A DNA stretch of 64,000 nt from Bacteroides sp. 43_108. Lineage in GTDB: Bacteria; Bacteroidota; Bacteroidia; Bacteroidales; Bacteroidaceae. Every line of letters begins with the position of its first letter. Position 1 is the stretch's first letter. The notes beneath the pieces were generated by a model. It searched no databases, had not been told where the DNA came from, and saw only the letters and a list, made by a program, of their open reading frames with translations. A program made the translations under genes and the position numbers. The stretch spans positions 19,152-83,151 of the forward strand of contig MNQS01000120.1 in the NCBI GenBank assembly GCA_001915545.1, in the 5' to 3' direction. Shown here piece by piece: positions 37,301-45,890 of the stretch.

Positions 37301-37963
37301 GAAAATATGAAATCGCCGTCGGAGTTCACCTCTGAGCTCAAATTCAATTATCTGGGACACTCGTGCTGGACACAAGACAGCGATGTAAAGAACACGTACA
37401 TTGACAATGTAAGGATATACTCAAAAGCAGTGTCGGCTGATCAGGTGCCGCTTCTATTTGAAGGCCTTGAAGAACGCAATGAAAAAATGTCAGTATACGA
37501 AGCTCTACGTGCGATAAACATCGACGGCCTTGATCATGTCACAGGCGACATATCCTTACCGACACAATCACACGGATTCAATGTAAATTGGACTTCATCC
37601 GACAACAGCATAATATCTCCTGACGGAACTGTTACTCTTCCACAGGAAGAACCGTTCAAGGCAGAAGTAACACTTACTGCCACCATCATCTTTAATGGCA
37701 AAAGCTATACAAAAGAATTCAAAGCACAAGTATACAATGATCCGGCACTGTCCATCAGCAGTACAGAAAGCCATGACGAAGGTTTGAAAGTATCCGTGAA
37801 CGGCGATCGTGCAACAATCTATTCAGACAAAAACGAGACAGTCGACATATTCGACACCAACGGAAGAATTATAAAAACCGTGAAAGCTACTACTGCCGGA
37901 ACAACATTTGAAATGCCGAAAGGTTCATATATAGTCAAGAACAAGAAGTTCACTATCCTATAA
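34340..37963 (+). CDS. multidomain alpha-L-arabinofuranosidase, GH51
   Basis: A 1207-residue secreted enzyme that likely releases arabinose from arabinoxylan or arabinan. After a signal peptide (residues 1-19) come the start of the GH51 region with a carbohydrate-binding insert (about 60-210), then the TIM barrel with the acid/base Glu361 in EIGNENY and the nucleophile Glu452 in YAGEYSAN. A laminin-G-like/DUF1080-type domain lies near 545-700, a second LamG-like domain near 830-1040, an atrophied Ig-like domain near 1050-1140, and the C-terminal tail VDIFDTNGRIIKTV...GSYIVKNKKFTIL resembles a type IX secretion signal. It is transcribed alone from a consensus promoter. Confidence 0.9.
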   Translation: MKKPFLLLCTALISSMLNAQDMKMSIDFRERGVEISPTLYGLFFEEINFAGDGGLYAELIRNRSFEDSSNYDYWTKEAPSGTRVSIKNITSGLLNKAQKHALKMTVTDASEQLPAGISNEGYWGINAVEGRTYKLSFFAKSTAEKNFKLKVGLQKSDGTSMGESDMEISLTNEWNRYTATITATGNEPKAKFVLLSETPGTIYLDMVSLFPPTFNDRDNGCRPELAKLLADINPSFIRFPGGCFVEGYSKAVGFKWKKSIGPIEEREQIPGHWGYPNTNGLGFHEYLQLCEDLNAEPLYVVNVGIWHGGCVDYNNIGEYIQDALDAIEYANGDANSEYGALRIANGHPEPFNLKYIEIGNENYNFNMGNNSDQSDHYPERYAQFYKAIKGKYPYMQIIGNVESWGTDNPTWRNENPVDILDEHYYRAPSWFASQYNKYNSYSRAGAKIYAGEYSANSGDCGNGNLKSALGEAIYMCGMENNSDIVSMSSYAPIFRNDNSWQWAVDMIHFNSSDHYCTPTYYTQKLFSNNIGNRIIKWKEEFSNAESNEGSIGLGSWNTTVEYDDVKITDTEGNVLFSDEFNDAGNWTAGNGTWVVTNGTYKQTAIGENCTSATVKTFSGDYNYEVKARKTSGDEGFLIMYGREDANNYTWLNLGGWGNSKHGVERCVDGTKTTLATASGSIQNNRWYNIRIEVRGNSASCYLDDQFLFSYTIDEKPVYSTVSLDEATGEAFIKLVNFTSKPSASQINLSGFKSVSEATVTSMSSDDVFAENSMDKPENVVPKTETVNIDNNTIDYVVPGYSINIIKLKLEGVEDESTETPEALPQPEATYSFDNEGTTDDSGKFTGKTVGDASIQAIEGDNALFIGSKAGYFDMGQEIGKEVISKLSDFTITMDVYMSADNNLSSLGNFLLTSSSMSNVSVSTSNNVEYIFLSAKNLGYTINDNSYSTQQTVGHNMGLPSMQWYNITYTQKQGEGSLYLNGKLVGTGENMKSPSEFTSELKFNYLGHSCWTQDSDVKNTYIDNVRIYSKAVSADQVPLLFEGLEERNEKMSVYEALRAINIDGLDHVTGDISLPTQSHGFNVNWTSSDNSIISPDGTVTLPQEEPFKAEVTLTATIIFNGKSYTKEFKAQVYNDPALSISSTESHDEGLKVSVNGDRATIYSDKNETVDIFDTNGRIIKTVKATTAGTTFEMPKGSYIVKNKKFTIL

Positions 37964-37999
37964 CCGTAAAAAGGCAGCACATCGTTGTCCACTATAAAA

Positions 38000-38037
38000 A
38001 ATGGCGTATTCCGCAAACATCATCGGAATACGCCATT
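38000..38037. terminator. bidirectional terminator between GH51 and CPBP genes
   Basis: A perfect 14-bp stem (38000-38013 with 38024-38037) with a 10-base loop, flanked by A and T runs on both sides. It serves two convergent genes. Confidence 0.88.
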
Positions 38038-38054
38038 ATTATATTTATTCAAGA

Positions 38055-39029
38055 TTAGTTCCAGCGCACATCTTTCAAACGTTTATGGGCAACCCAAAGC
38101 AGACATATACAGACAATCAGAGAACAAATCAATGACAAATTAAAGCCCGTATTTCCACCCAGCAACGTATGCCAAGCATCATTATCATCGACACTGCCGG
38201 TATTCATAAGAATCACAGCCGTACTGTTGTTTATAATATGACATATCATACAAGGGACAACACTCCCTGTGCGATAGTAGACAAAGGCAAACAACAGACC
38301 GACAAAAAAGGCAAAAGGAATCTGCTGCGGATTACCGTGCACCAAACCGAAAATCATTGCCGACACGACAATCGCAATCCAAGGTGTCATTCCCCGACGA
38401 AGCATGCTTCCCAAGATAGCAGAACGGAAAATGAACTCTTCCGCAATAGGTCCTACGACTCCTATGGTCAATGCACCAACAACAGTACCGCTCATATCAA
38501 GAAACTCTTGCTGAAGGTTATTTTCAAGATACAGACACTCCGTGATCAAATCGCTGGCAAACATTCCGAACAACAGTGCAAGAATGCATATCCACACATA
38601 TTTATCTCGCATAGCGCCGAATTCACGTTTTCCGACCTTTGCATAATGCGCAAAATAAAGTACGGCAACCGTAACAACAGACGAAACAAGAAGTGTAAAT
38701 GAAAGCGATTCATACTCCATACCGTCTCCAATCAACTTATAAATCACAGTCAACGGTATGCTGCACAATATCTGTACTGAAAGATAAACAAAAAGTACGA
38801 TCAGAGGCTTAAACACCCCATATACGAGAAGTACTATAAGCAGAGAAATACTGCAACCTATAAACAGAGAATCCCAAGCATCTATATTAAATAGATATGC
38901 AATGTCTTGATATCCGTCAAACCCCGACAGATTATCCCTAAACAATGACGCACCCCAATAAAAAGCACCTGAAATCAATGCCAGCAGAACAAAAAACAAT
39001 ATTACGGCTCTGACCTTACGTTCTTTCAT
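38055..39029 (-). CDS. CPBP-family intramembrane metalloprotease
   Basis: A 324-residue membrane protein with about eight hydrophobic segments and the three motifs of the CAAX-protease/bacteriocin-processing (Abi) family: EEFIFRSAIL (Glu-Glu and Arg), FGLVHGN (metal-binding His), and a further HIINNS-type motif in the last third. Some members process signal peptides or confer bacteriocin immunity, but most are uncharacterised. It is the last gene of a nine-gene minus-strand envelope cluster, 54 bases after murI, so it may act in the cell envelope. Confidence 0.88.
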   Translation of the reverse strand: MKERKVRAVILFFVLLALISGAFYWGASLFRDNLSGFDGYQDIAYLFNIDAWDSLFIGCSISLLIVLLVYGVFKPLIVLFVYLSVQILCSIPLTVIYKLIGDGMEYESLSFTLLVSSVVTVAVLYFAHYAKVGKREFGAMRDKYVWICILALLFGMFASDLITECLYLENNLQQEFLDMSGTVVGALTIGVVGPIAEEFIFRSAILGSMLRRGMTPWIAIVVSAMIFGLVHGNPQQIPFAFFVGLLFAFVYYRTGSVVPCMICHIINNSTAVILMNTGSVDDNDAWHTLLGGNTGFNLSLICSLIVCICLLWVAHKRLKDVRWN

Positions 39030-39083
39030 AATATAAACGATTCAAATAAAACATCATGTATGGACGAAAAGAGCAGAAGTCCA

Positions 39084-39935
39084 TCAATCGGCACCGCCAA
39101 GGCGTACATGTTCAGCCTCCACTGTCTCATGAAGAAAAACAGCCGCACATTCGTCAAACCTTTCACTTGATTCCGAAGTGAAATATCTGCATGTTCCGCC
39201 CCGAGTTATCCGCGTATCCATATCGCTGTGCCTGTGCAGATAATCCTTAAGACTGTCAGCAATATATTGTCCTTGCGGAATGACAGTTACTCCCTCAGGA
39301 ATATAAAGTCTGATTTTATCGAGCAGCAACGGATAATGGGTGCATCCCAATATAATAGTATCGATTTCCGGATCACGCGCCATCAGTTTATCGATACTGT
39401 CCTTTACAAAGTAGTCAGCACCGGGCTTATCGAACTCATTGTTCTCCACCAAAGGCACCCACATAGGACAAGCCTCACCCGAAACAGTCATTCCAGGATA
39501 AAGCTTCTCAATCTCCAGTCTATATGAATCGGATCTTATTGTTCCCTGCGTAGCAAGAACACCAATATGTCCAGTCTTTGTAATACGTCCTACAATCTCA
39601 GCTGTAGGTCTTATGACGCCAAGTACGCGTCTATCAGGAGCCTCAAATGGAAGAAAACGCTGCTGAATAGTTCTCAAAGCCTTTGCAGAAGCTGTATTGC
39701 ATCCAAGAATGACCAGCGGGCAAGACAATGAAAAAAGCTCCTTTACGGCTTCGAGTGTAAACTCGTAAACAATGTCGAACGAACGCGTACCGTAAGGTGC
39801 ACGCGCATTGTCGCCCAAATATATATAGTCATATTCCGGCATAAGCTTGCGGATTCCGTCAAGTATGGTCAGTCCGCCATAACCGGAATCGAAGATTCCT
39901 ATAGGCCCTGTACAGCCTTCAACAAATGCACCCAT
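39084..39935 (-). CDS. murI: glutamate racemase
   Basis: Cytosolic cofactor-independent racemase that supplies D-glutamate for peptidoglycan. I chose ATG 39935 (283 residues, MGAFVEGCTGPIGIFDSG); an in-frame TTG ten codons upstream is less likely. The substrate loop GIFDSGYGGLTIL and both catalytic cysteines are present, in LGCNTASAKAL and LGCTHYPLLL. It follows the third OmpH-like gene by 34 bases and is in the same direction as bamA and uppS, a usual Bacteroidales order. Confidence 0.95.
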   Translation of the reverse strand: MGAFVEGCTGPIGIFDSGYGGLTILDGIRKLMPEYDYIYLGDNARAPYGTRSFDIVYEFTLEAVKELFSLSCPLVILGCNTASAKALRTIQQRFLPFEAPDRRVLGVIRPTAEIVGRITKTGHIGVLATQGTIRSDSYRLEIEKLYPGMTVSGEACPMWVPLVENNEFDKPGADYFVKDSIDKLMARDPEIDTIILGCTHYPLLLDKIRLYIPEGVTVIPQGQYIADSLKDYLHRHSDMDTRITRGGTCRYFTSESSERFDECAAVFLHETVEAEHVRLGGAD

Positions 39936-39969
39936 ATAGACGCTGTTCTGATGAAAAATAAACAAAGTT

Positions 39970-40494
39970 CTACTCGGTTATCGGTGTCGGCTTACCTTCA
40001 AGTACAGCCTTGACCTTGTCTGCAATCCCTACGCCCATATCGGAACTGATGAAAGGATAGGCATTTGAATCGGTATTAATCACAAAAGCATATCCACACT
40101 CAAGCCCAACCTTACTGATTGCATCATTAAGCTTATTGCGTATCGGTACCATAAGTTCTTCTTCAGCTTTCGAAAGAAGTCTCTGGGCTTCCTCCTTGAA
40201 CTTCAAACTTTCTTCCATAAGCTGCTGAAGCTCTTTCTGCCTTTTCAAGAGTATATTCTCCGGAAAAGAATTCTGACCGTCAATGAATTCCATGAACTGC
40301 TGATTGAAATTGTCTTCCGACCTCTTCATCTCGGCGTCATAGGTTTTCTTGAGTGCGGCAAGATCCTGCTGAGCTTTCACATATTCGGGCATTGAATAAA
40401 GAAGCGAGTCATAGCTGAGATAGCCGAACTTCACCTGGGCAGACATCTGCAATGAAATGAAGGCAAAAAGAAAAATAAAAAAGCACTTCCTCAT
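39970..40494 (-). CDS. OmpH/Skp-like periplasmic chaperone, third copy
   Basis: A 174-residue exported protein of the OmpH/Skp family, which binds unfolded outer-membrane proteins in the periplasm. The signal peptide is MRKCFFIFLFAFISLQMSAQ (residues 1-20). A short strand (KFGYLSYDSLLYSMPEY) is followed by long charged coiled-coil arms (about 40-125) and a C-terminal strand region GYAFVINTDS...PFISSDMGVGI. It is separated from the second copy by a terminator hairpin, so it may have its own expression, and it sits next to murI. Confidence 0.9.
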   Translation of the reverse strand: MRKCFFIFLFAFISLQMSAQVKFGYLSYDSLLYSMPEYVKAQQDLAALKKTYDAEMKRSEDNFNQQFMEFIDGQNSFPENILLKRQKELQQLMEESLKFKEEAQRLLSKAEEELMVPIRNKLNDAISKVGLECGYAFVINTDSNAYPFISSDMGVGIADKVKAVLEGKPTPITE

Positions 40495-40533
40495 ATATTA
40501 TATATTTTATGATTTACGGGAATATGATAAATC

Positions 40534-40565
40534 AAAAAATGGAGCGACTGCAAATATCGCTCCAT
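40534..40565 (-). terminator. intrinsic terminator between OmpH copies 2 and 3
   Basis: A perfect 9-bp stem (40539-40547 with 40557-40565) and a 9-base loop. On the minus strand it is followed by TTTTTT. The hairpin falls inside what otherwise looks like one operon and would cut off or reduce OmpH3, murI and CPBP expression from upstream promoters. Confidence 0.82.
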
Positions 40566-40597
40566 CACAATATAGATCAGAGTACCATCGTGCACTC

Positions 40598-41095
40598 TTA
40601 TTTCAATCCAAGTTTCTGCTTAACCTGTGCAGTTACATCAGTGCTCAGAGTTTCACTGATATAAGGAATTCCGCTTGTAGAGTCCATTACATAAACGTAA
40701 CCTCCAGCAACACCAATTTCCTTGATAGCAGATGTCACTTTCTGTGTAATCAAAGCCATCTTTTCCTGCTGAGCTTTCTGCATATCCTGCTGGCTTGTCT
40801 GATAATACTGCTGCATACGCTGATAGAGATCCTGTATTTCCTGCTCGCGACGCTGTTTTACAGCATCAGGAAGAGTTGCCGCATTCTTCTCAAGATCATC
40901 ATTCTTAGCCTGAAGCTCGTCCTGCATACGCTTCAGCTCATCCTCATACTGCTTGCTCAAAGTCTGCAGTTCTGTCTGGGCCTGTGTATATTCAGGCATT
41001 GCCTGTATGATTTCTGCAGAATTGACATGCGCAAACTTCTGTGCAAAAAGTCCCATAGGCAGAGCCATAAGGACCATAAGAACTAATTTTTTCAT
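40598..41095 (-). CDS. OmpH/Skp-like periplasmic chaperone, second copy
   Basis: A 165-residue exported chaperone. The signal peptide MKKLVLMVLMALPMGLFAQ is followed by KFAHVNSAEIIQAMPEYTQAQ, the characteristic first strand. A Glu/Lys/Gln-rich coiled coil spans about 40-120, and the end is VYVMDSTSGIPYISETLSTDVTAQ. It is 57 bases after the first copy and probably co-transcribed with it and bamA. It should help deliver barrel proteins to BamA. Confidence 0.92.
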   Translation of the reverse strand: MKKLVLMVLMALPMGLFAQKFAHVNSAEIIQAMPEYTQAQTELQTLSKQYEDELKRMQDELQAKNDDLEKNAATLPDAVKQRREQEIQDLYQRMQQYYQTSQQDMQKAQQEKMALITQKVTSAIKEIGVAGGYVYVMDSTSGIPYISETLSTDVTAQVKQKLGLK

Positions 41096-41152
41096 TTTTA
41101 ATATGCTATTTATTGATTATATCTTTCGTTGATTGCCACAAAGTTATGATTT

Positions 41153-41668
41153 TTAGTTTGAATATCCTAACTTCATCAATACTTCATCGCTTATATCGAT
41201 TTTAGGAGATGCAAAAATTATACTTCCGCCTGAAGCTCTGTCCAGAACAAGCTGATAGCCACGTGCATCGCAAATGTCTTTTACAGCATTGTAGATTTCA
41301 TCCTGTATAGGTGCCATCAGACTCTGTCGCTTCTTGAAGAGCTCTCCCTCGCTTCCGAAATATTTTTTCTTCAGTTCGCTGGCTTCCTTTTCCTTAGCCA
41401 CAATAGCCTCTTCAGATCTTTTCTTCTGTTCGTCAGACAAGAATACAACCTCCGACTGATATTTCTTGAACAATGTTTCAGCCTCTTTATTGAGAGCCTC
41501 AACTTCACCTTCCCATTTCTTTGATATTTGATTAAGCTGTTCGTTTGCACGCTCATAAGCAGGAATATTGTTCAATATATATTCCATATCCACCATAGCG
41601 AACTTCTGTGCGGCAACATTTGCACAAAATGCAAAAACAGATACTAAAGACAACAAAAAGACTTTCAT
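41153..41668 (-). CDS. OmpH/Skp-like periplasmic chaperone, first copy
   Basis: A 171-residue exported chaperone with signal peptide MKVFLLSLVSVFAFCANVAAQ, then KFAMVDMEYILNNIPAYERANEQLNQ and a long coiled coil with charged residues (about 40-115). The C-terminus is QLVLDRASGGSIIFASPKIDISDEVL. It lies directly downstream of bamA (78 bases), the usual place for OmpH genes. Confidence 0.93.
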   Translation of the reverse strand: MKVFLLSLVSVFAFCANVAAQKFAMVDMEYILNNIPAYERANEQLNQISKKWEGEVEALNKEAETLFKKYQSEVVFLSDEQKKRSEEAIVAKEKEASELKKKYFGSEGELFKKRQSLMAPIQDEIYNAVKDICDARGYQLVLDRASGGSIIFASPKIDISDEVLMKLGYSN

Positions 41669-41704
41669 AACTCACTAAAATATTAAGTTAAAAACTATTG
41701 TTAC

Positions 41705-41733
41705 GCCCTGCGTCCATTCAGCAGACGCAAGGC
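41705..41733 (-). other. hairpin in the bamA-ompH gap
   Basis: A 10-bp stem with one mismatch (41705-41714 with 41724-41733) and a 9-base loop. There is no strong T run directly after it on the minus strand, so it may be a weak terminator or an mRNA-processing or stability site that sets the ratio of BamA to chaperone. Confidence 0.5.
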
Positions 41734-41746
41734 TTCTCGCTCATCA

Positions 41747-44377
41747 TCAGAATTCCTGTCCGAGCACGAAGTGGAAACGGCTTCCACCATATCTTGTCGA
41801 ACCGAACACCTTATCGAATCCGTATGCCCAGTCAATACCGAGAAGTCCGACCATAGGCAACATGATTCTGACACCGACACCCGCAGAGCGCTTCATGTCG
41901 AAAGGATTGAACTTATTTACATCCGACCACGCATTACCGCCTTCAAGGAATGCAAGGGCATAAATGTTTGTAGAACCCTGGAGCATCAGCGGGTAACGAA
42001 GCTCGGCCACAATTCTTGAATATGCATATCCGTCATATCCTGCAGGAGTGAGAGCACCGTTGTCATATCCTCTCAGGGCTATCGTCTCCGAATAGTAGTT
42101 TGAAGAATATCCCGACATACCGTCGCCACCTACGTAGAAGGTCTCAAACGGCGACTTCTTATACTTGTTGTAATGTCCAAGGAAACCGCAGTCGAAACGT
42201 GCCATAAGGACAAAGCACTTATCACCTCCTGACAAAGGAACGTAGAATTTCGAATTGAATTTCCACTTGTGGTATTCAATCCATTTATATTTCTTCTGCA
42301 GATCTTTCTGATAGTCTGCATCAGAATAGTCTGTTGCCAATCCCTTATAGTCAATTCCGTCAAACAGAGAATAAGGAGGCGTAGCACTTACTGAGAACGA
42401 AATCTGCGAACCTCTACGAGGGTAAACCGCATTATCGATAGAGATTCTCGACAGTGTCAACGTCAAGTTGATATTGTTGCAGTTACCGTTTGTAATAAGG
42501 AAGTATTCCCAATCCTTAAGCATATATCTTGTATACGCCAGCTGAGCCGTCAAACTGAAGTTATTGTCAGGCCAGTTCAAACGCTTACCCCATCCCAAAG
42601 ACAAACCGAACAACTGTATATATTTATCCGGATCGTAGTATGAAGAATAGTCGTTATAATAGCTGCTGTTATAATTTCCATATCCATACAGCAAACTGTA
42701 ATAGTTGTTGTAGTAGCTGCTGTTGTAGTACGCACTGTTTATATCAGTCTGTCTTGAATAGAAGGCCGATACAGAAAGCGAGTTAGGACGTTTTCCTCCG
42801 AACCAAGGATCGAAGAAAGAGATGTTGTATGACTGATAGTATGTACCGTTCGTAGAACCGCTTATTTCAAACTCCTGACCGTCACCCTGAGGTATTATAC
42901 CTCGTCTGTTCTTATTCTTGCCGAGCAGGTTACGTATAGAGAAGTTTGTAAATTTCAAACCGACACGTCCGATGATACCAGTCTGTCCCCAACCAAGAGA
43001 GAATTCCACCTGGTCGCTTGCCTTAGGCACAAGACCGAGATTTATGTCTACAGTACCATTCACTGGATCTGGAACAGGCTGCATATCAATTTTCTCAGGA
43101 TCGAAATGTCCCATCTGTCCGATTTCCTGATATGTCATCTTGTATGCATCCATACTGAACAGGTCGCCTGGCTTGAGCTTAAGCTCTCGACGTATGACAT
43201 CTTCGTACACACGGTCATTTCCGTATATCTTGATTTTGTTTATACGTGCCTGAGTACCTTCAACAATTCTTATTTCAAGGTCGATAGAGTCGCCGTCAAC
43301 CTCCATTTCTACAGGAGTCACGCGGTTGAAGACGTATCCCTGATTGTAGTAATAGTTGCTCACGGCATCCTCATCCGTACTCAACCTCTCATTTATATGC
43401 TTCTGGTTGTACACATCGCCCTTATCCATACGGAGCACCATATTCAATGCATCGGAAGTATATAGAGTATTGCCCACCCATGAAATATTGCGGACATAAT
43501 ACTTATCACCTTCTTCAATATCTATATAGACATCTACAAGGTTATTTCCGAGATCGACAACACTGTCGGCCACAATCTGGGCATCACGGAATCCCAGTTC
43601 GTTATATTTCTCGATGATTCGTTCCTTATCTTCCTCATATTTTTCAGGAACAAACTTCTTCGTTTTGAAGAAACTGTAGAGTTTTCCCTTCTCATTAGTC
43701 TTTTTCAAAAGACCTCCAGAGAAAAGTCCACCGGTGAATTTCTTTCTTGGTATATTATTGTTACCTGTGATGTATATCTTGTTGACTTTAACCTTCTCAT
43801 TCTTGTTGATTACAACATCCACATACATCTGTGTATCATCGTTCACATCATCACGCTGAATGATATCCACATCAGCATTCTTGAAACCTTTTTCCTCAAA
43901 ATATTTCTTGATGATAATCTTGGCCTTGTCCACCATATTAGGTGTAATCTGATTTCCCTTGATGATGCCTATCTTCTGCTCAATATCCTCTCTTTCGGAT
44001 TTCTTCACACCTTCGATATTGATAGCGGCAACTCTAGGACGCTGTGCAAGCACAATCTTCAGATAAACCTTATTGTCTACAATACTGTCAGCTTCAATTC
44101 TTACAGAAGAGAACAGTCCGTGCTTCCAGTATCTCTTAACGGCATCCGATATTTCATCTCCCGGAAGAGTTATATATTGTCCAACCGACAAGCCGGAAAT
44201 ACCGATGAGTACATAATCTTCATAATTCTTAACTCCCTCAACCGTTATTCCGCCGATTTCAATCTGTCGTGTCTGTCCGTAGATTATAGCAGGCTTTTCC
44301 TGAACATTCTGAGCTTTCACACCTAAACTTGTCAGAAATGCCAGAACTGCACATACCGATAATACTAAACTTCTCAT
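41747..44377 (-). CDS. bamA: outer membrane protein assembly factor BamA
   Basis: An 876-residue outer-membrane protein that folds and inserts beta-barrels. A signal peptide (about residues 1-22) is followed by POTRA repeats (about 28-440) and a C-terminal 16-strand barrel (about 450-876). Recognisable parts include the start of the barrel domain near EFSLGWGQTGIIGRVGLKF and the terminal FHFVLGQEF with a C-terminal Phe. The barrel also contains a loop rich in Tyr and Ser/Asn (about residues 540-590) that is likely an extracellular extension. It is 12 bases downstream of uppS and upstream of the OmpH genes. Confidence 0.95.
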   Translation of the reverse strand: MRSLVLSVCAVLAFLTSLGVKAQNVQEKPAIIYGQTRQIEIGGITVEGVKNYEDYVLIGISGLSVGQYITLPGDEISDAVKRYWKHGLFSSVRIEADSIVDNKVYLKIVLAQRPRVAAINIEGVKKSEREDIEQKIGIIKGNQITPNMVDKAKIIIKKYFEEKGFKNADVDIIQRDDVNDDTQMYVDVVINKNEKVKVNKIYITGNNNIPRKKFTGGLFSGGLLKKTNEKGKLYSFFKTKKFVPEKYEEDKERIIEKYNELGFRDAQIVADSVVDLGNNLVDVYIDIEEGDKYYVRNISWVGNTLYTSDALNMVLRMDKGDVYNQKHINERLSTDEDAVSNYYYNQGYVFNRVTPVEMEVDGDSIDLEIRIVEGTQARINKIKIYGNDRVYEDVIRRELKLKPGDLFSMDAYKMTYQEIGQMGHFDPEKIDMQPVPDPVNGTVDINLGLVPKASDQVEFSLGWGQTGIIGRVGLKFTNFSIRNLLGKNKNRRGIIPQGDGQEFEISGSTNGTYYQSYNISFFDPWFGGKRPNSLSVSAFYSRQTDINSAYYNSSYYNNYYSLLYGYGNYNSSYYNDYSSYYDPDKYIQLFGLSLGWGKRLNWPDNNFSLTAQLAYTRYMLKDWEYFLITNGNCNNINLTLTLSRISIDNAVYPRRGSQISFSVSATPPYSLFDGIDYKGLATDYSDADYQKDLQKKYKWIEYHKWKFNSKFYVPLSGGDKCFVLMARFDCGFLGHYNKYKKSPFETFYVGGDGMSGYSSNYYSETIALRGYDNGALTPAGYDGYAYSRIVAELRYPLMLQGSTNIYALAFLEGGNAWSDVNKFNPFDMKRSAGVGVRIMLPMVGLLGIDWAYGFDKVFGSTRYGGSRFHFVLGQEF

Positions 44378-44389
44378 TTCTTCAATTCT

Positions 44390-45148
44390 TCAACTGTTCT
44401 TGTTCTGTTCCTCTACCTGTTCTCCTGTTTTGCCGAATCGTCTTTGTCTTTTCTGATAGCTGCAAATAGCCTTGCAAAGCTCCTCTTCATCAAAGTCCGG
44501 CCAATACACATCTGTAAAATAGAATTCCGTATATGCAGACTGCCACAACAGGAAATTGCTCAAACGCTCCTCACCACCGGTTCTGATCATCAGTTCCGGA
44601 TCAGGCATAAAAGAAGTCTCTAGATGTGCACTTATCATGGCATCGTCGATATCGTCAATGTCAATCTTGCCATCTTTAGCTTCTGCGGCAATTTTCTTGA
44701 CCGCATTTGTGATTTCCCATTTGGAAGAATAGCTCAAAGCCAATACCAGACATGTCGATGTGTTGTTTTTTGTCTTGTCAACCAGATAATTGACAGCATC
44801 CTGAACAGGCTTTGGCAAACGGCAAACATCACCGATAACCCTGAAGCGAGCATTCTTTTTCATGAATAGTTCTTCTTCAAGATTTCTAAGAAGGAGTGCC
44901 ATAAGAGCAGCCACCTCATCAACAGGTCTGTTCCAATTCTCCGTAGAGAATGTATATAATGTCAGGTAATCTATACCGAGATTCACAGCGGCCTCTACTA
45001 TATCATGCACAGTCTGTGCACCGGCCTGATGTCCCATAGTACGTTCTAGTCCGCGTTTCTGCGCCCATCTGCCATTACCGTCCATGATTATGGCAATGCT
45101 GTGAGGCAATCTCTTCCGATCCACCTGTTCCTTGTATGAGATTTCCAT
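44390..45148 (-). CDS. uppS: undecaprenyl diphosphate synthase
   Basis: Cis-prenyltransferase, peripheral to the membrane, that elongates FPP with isopentenyl diphosphate to undecaprenyl diphosphate, the lipid carrier for peptidoglycan and O-antigen. It has 252 residues. The catalytic Asp is in [19 protein letters not shown] (residues 17-35) and the second signature [20 protein letters not shown] is near residues 180-200. It sits between a DUF6089 barrel gene and bamA (12 bases). A -7-like box (minus strand, 45174-45181) may give it a separate start. Confidence 0.97.
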   Translation of the reverse strand: MEISYKEQVDRKRLPHSIAIIMDGNGRWAQKRGLERTMGHQAGAQTVHDIVEAAVNLGIDYLTLYTFSTENWNRPVDEVAALMALLLRNLEEELFMKKNARFRVIGDVCRLPKPVQDAVNYLVDKTKNNTSTCLVLALSYSSKWEITNAVKKIAAEAKDGKIDIDDIDDAMISAHLETSFMPDPELMIRTGGEERLSNFLLWQSAYTEFYFTDVYWPDFDEEELCKAICSYQKRQRRFGKTGEQVEEQNKNS

Positions 45149-45209
45149 ATCGAAACTATATTGATATTCTTTTCAAACTTACAACATTATATGTGTATAT
45201 AAACGTAAA

Positions 45210-45890
45210 TCAGCCGTCATTATTACATTTCCTCAGTCTTGGCATTATGTCATACGATATATAGAACATCGTAAAAGAGTATGAATCTTTATTCTTCAGG
45301 AACGTACCTTTTATACCGTAAGGATCTGAAATGCCGTCAAGCTTGTCGCTGAACGAAAAACGCATTGTCCATTCAATACCAATATTAACTCGTTCGGCCA
45401 TCTTGTATTTGACTCCAGCTCCAATAGGCACGTTCATTGTGAAGACACTTTCCGATGCCGAAGCATAAGTGAAACCAAGTCCTACTGTAATGTAAGGAGT
45501 AAAACGTCTATTTCCTTTGTAACCTGTCCCCGTACCGTATCCCCAGAAGTTTATTTCGTACTGGCATCCAAGGTCAACAACTGAATTACTGAATTCCCAC
45601 TGTTTTCCATCGGGAAATTTATTGCCGAGGTCTGCTGTTGCACCGCTTATTCCTCCATAAAGCAGATCGAACTTGAGCGACATGCGTGGATTCAAATTAT
45701 AGCGCGCCATAGCACCACCGGCAAAATTGAGATTTTTGAAGGGCACCGAATAATTGGCGTCTCCCATGTAGAAACACCCTCCGGCCATGGCACCGATTTC
45801 CATCTTATACTCCATCTCCTGAGCGGACACAGAGAACGCTCCGACAGACAAGAGAACAGACAACGACGCTACCCTAAGAAATCCCATCAT
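45210..45890 (-). CDS. outer-membrane beta-barrel protein, DUF6089-like
   Basis: A 226-residue exported barrel protein of the DUF6089 type found beside uppS in Bacteroidales. The start is a signal peptide (MMGFLRVASLSVLLSVGAFSVSA), followed by beta-strands rich in aromatic and glycine residues (MGDANYSVPFKNLNFAGGAM, GLGFTYASASESVFTMNVPI). The C-terminal segment is MPRLRKCNNDG, as typical for the family. Its ATGA start overlaps the stop of the DUF6242 gene. Function is unknown; the location points to envelope assembly or shape. Confidence 0.85.
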   Translation of the reverse strand: MMGFLRVASLSVLLSVGAFSVSAQEMEYKMEIGAMAGGCFYMGDANYSVPFKNLNFAGGAMARYNLNPRMSLKFDLLYGGISGATADLGNKFPDGKQWEFSNSVVDLGCQYEINFWGYGTGTGYKGNRRFTPYITVGLGFTYASASESVFTMNVPIGAGVKYKMAERVNIGIEWTMRFSFSDKLDGISDPYGIKGTFLKNKDSYSFTMFYISYDIMPRLRKCNNDG

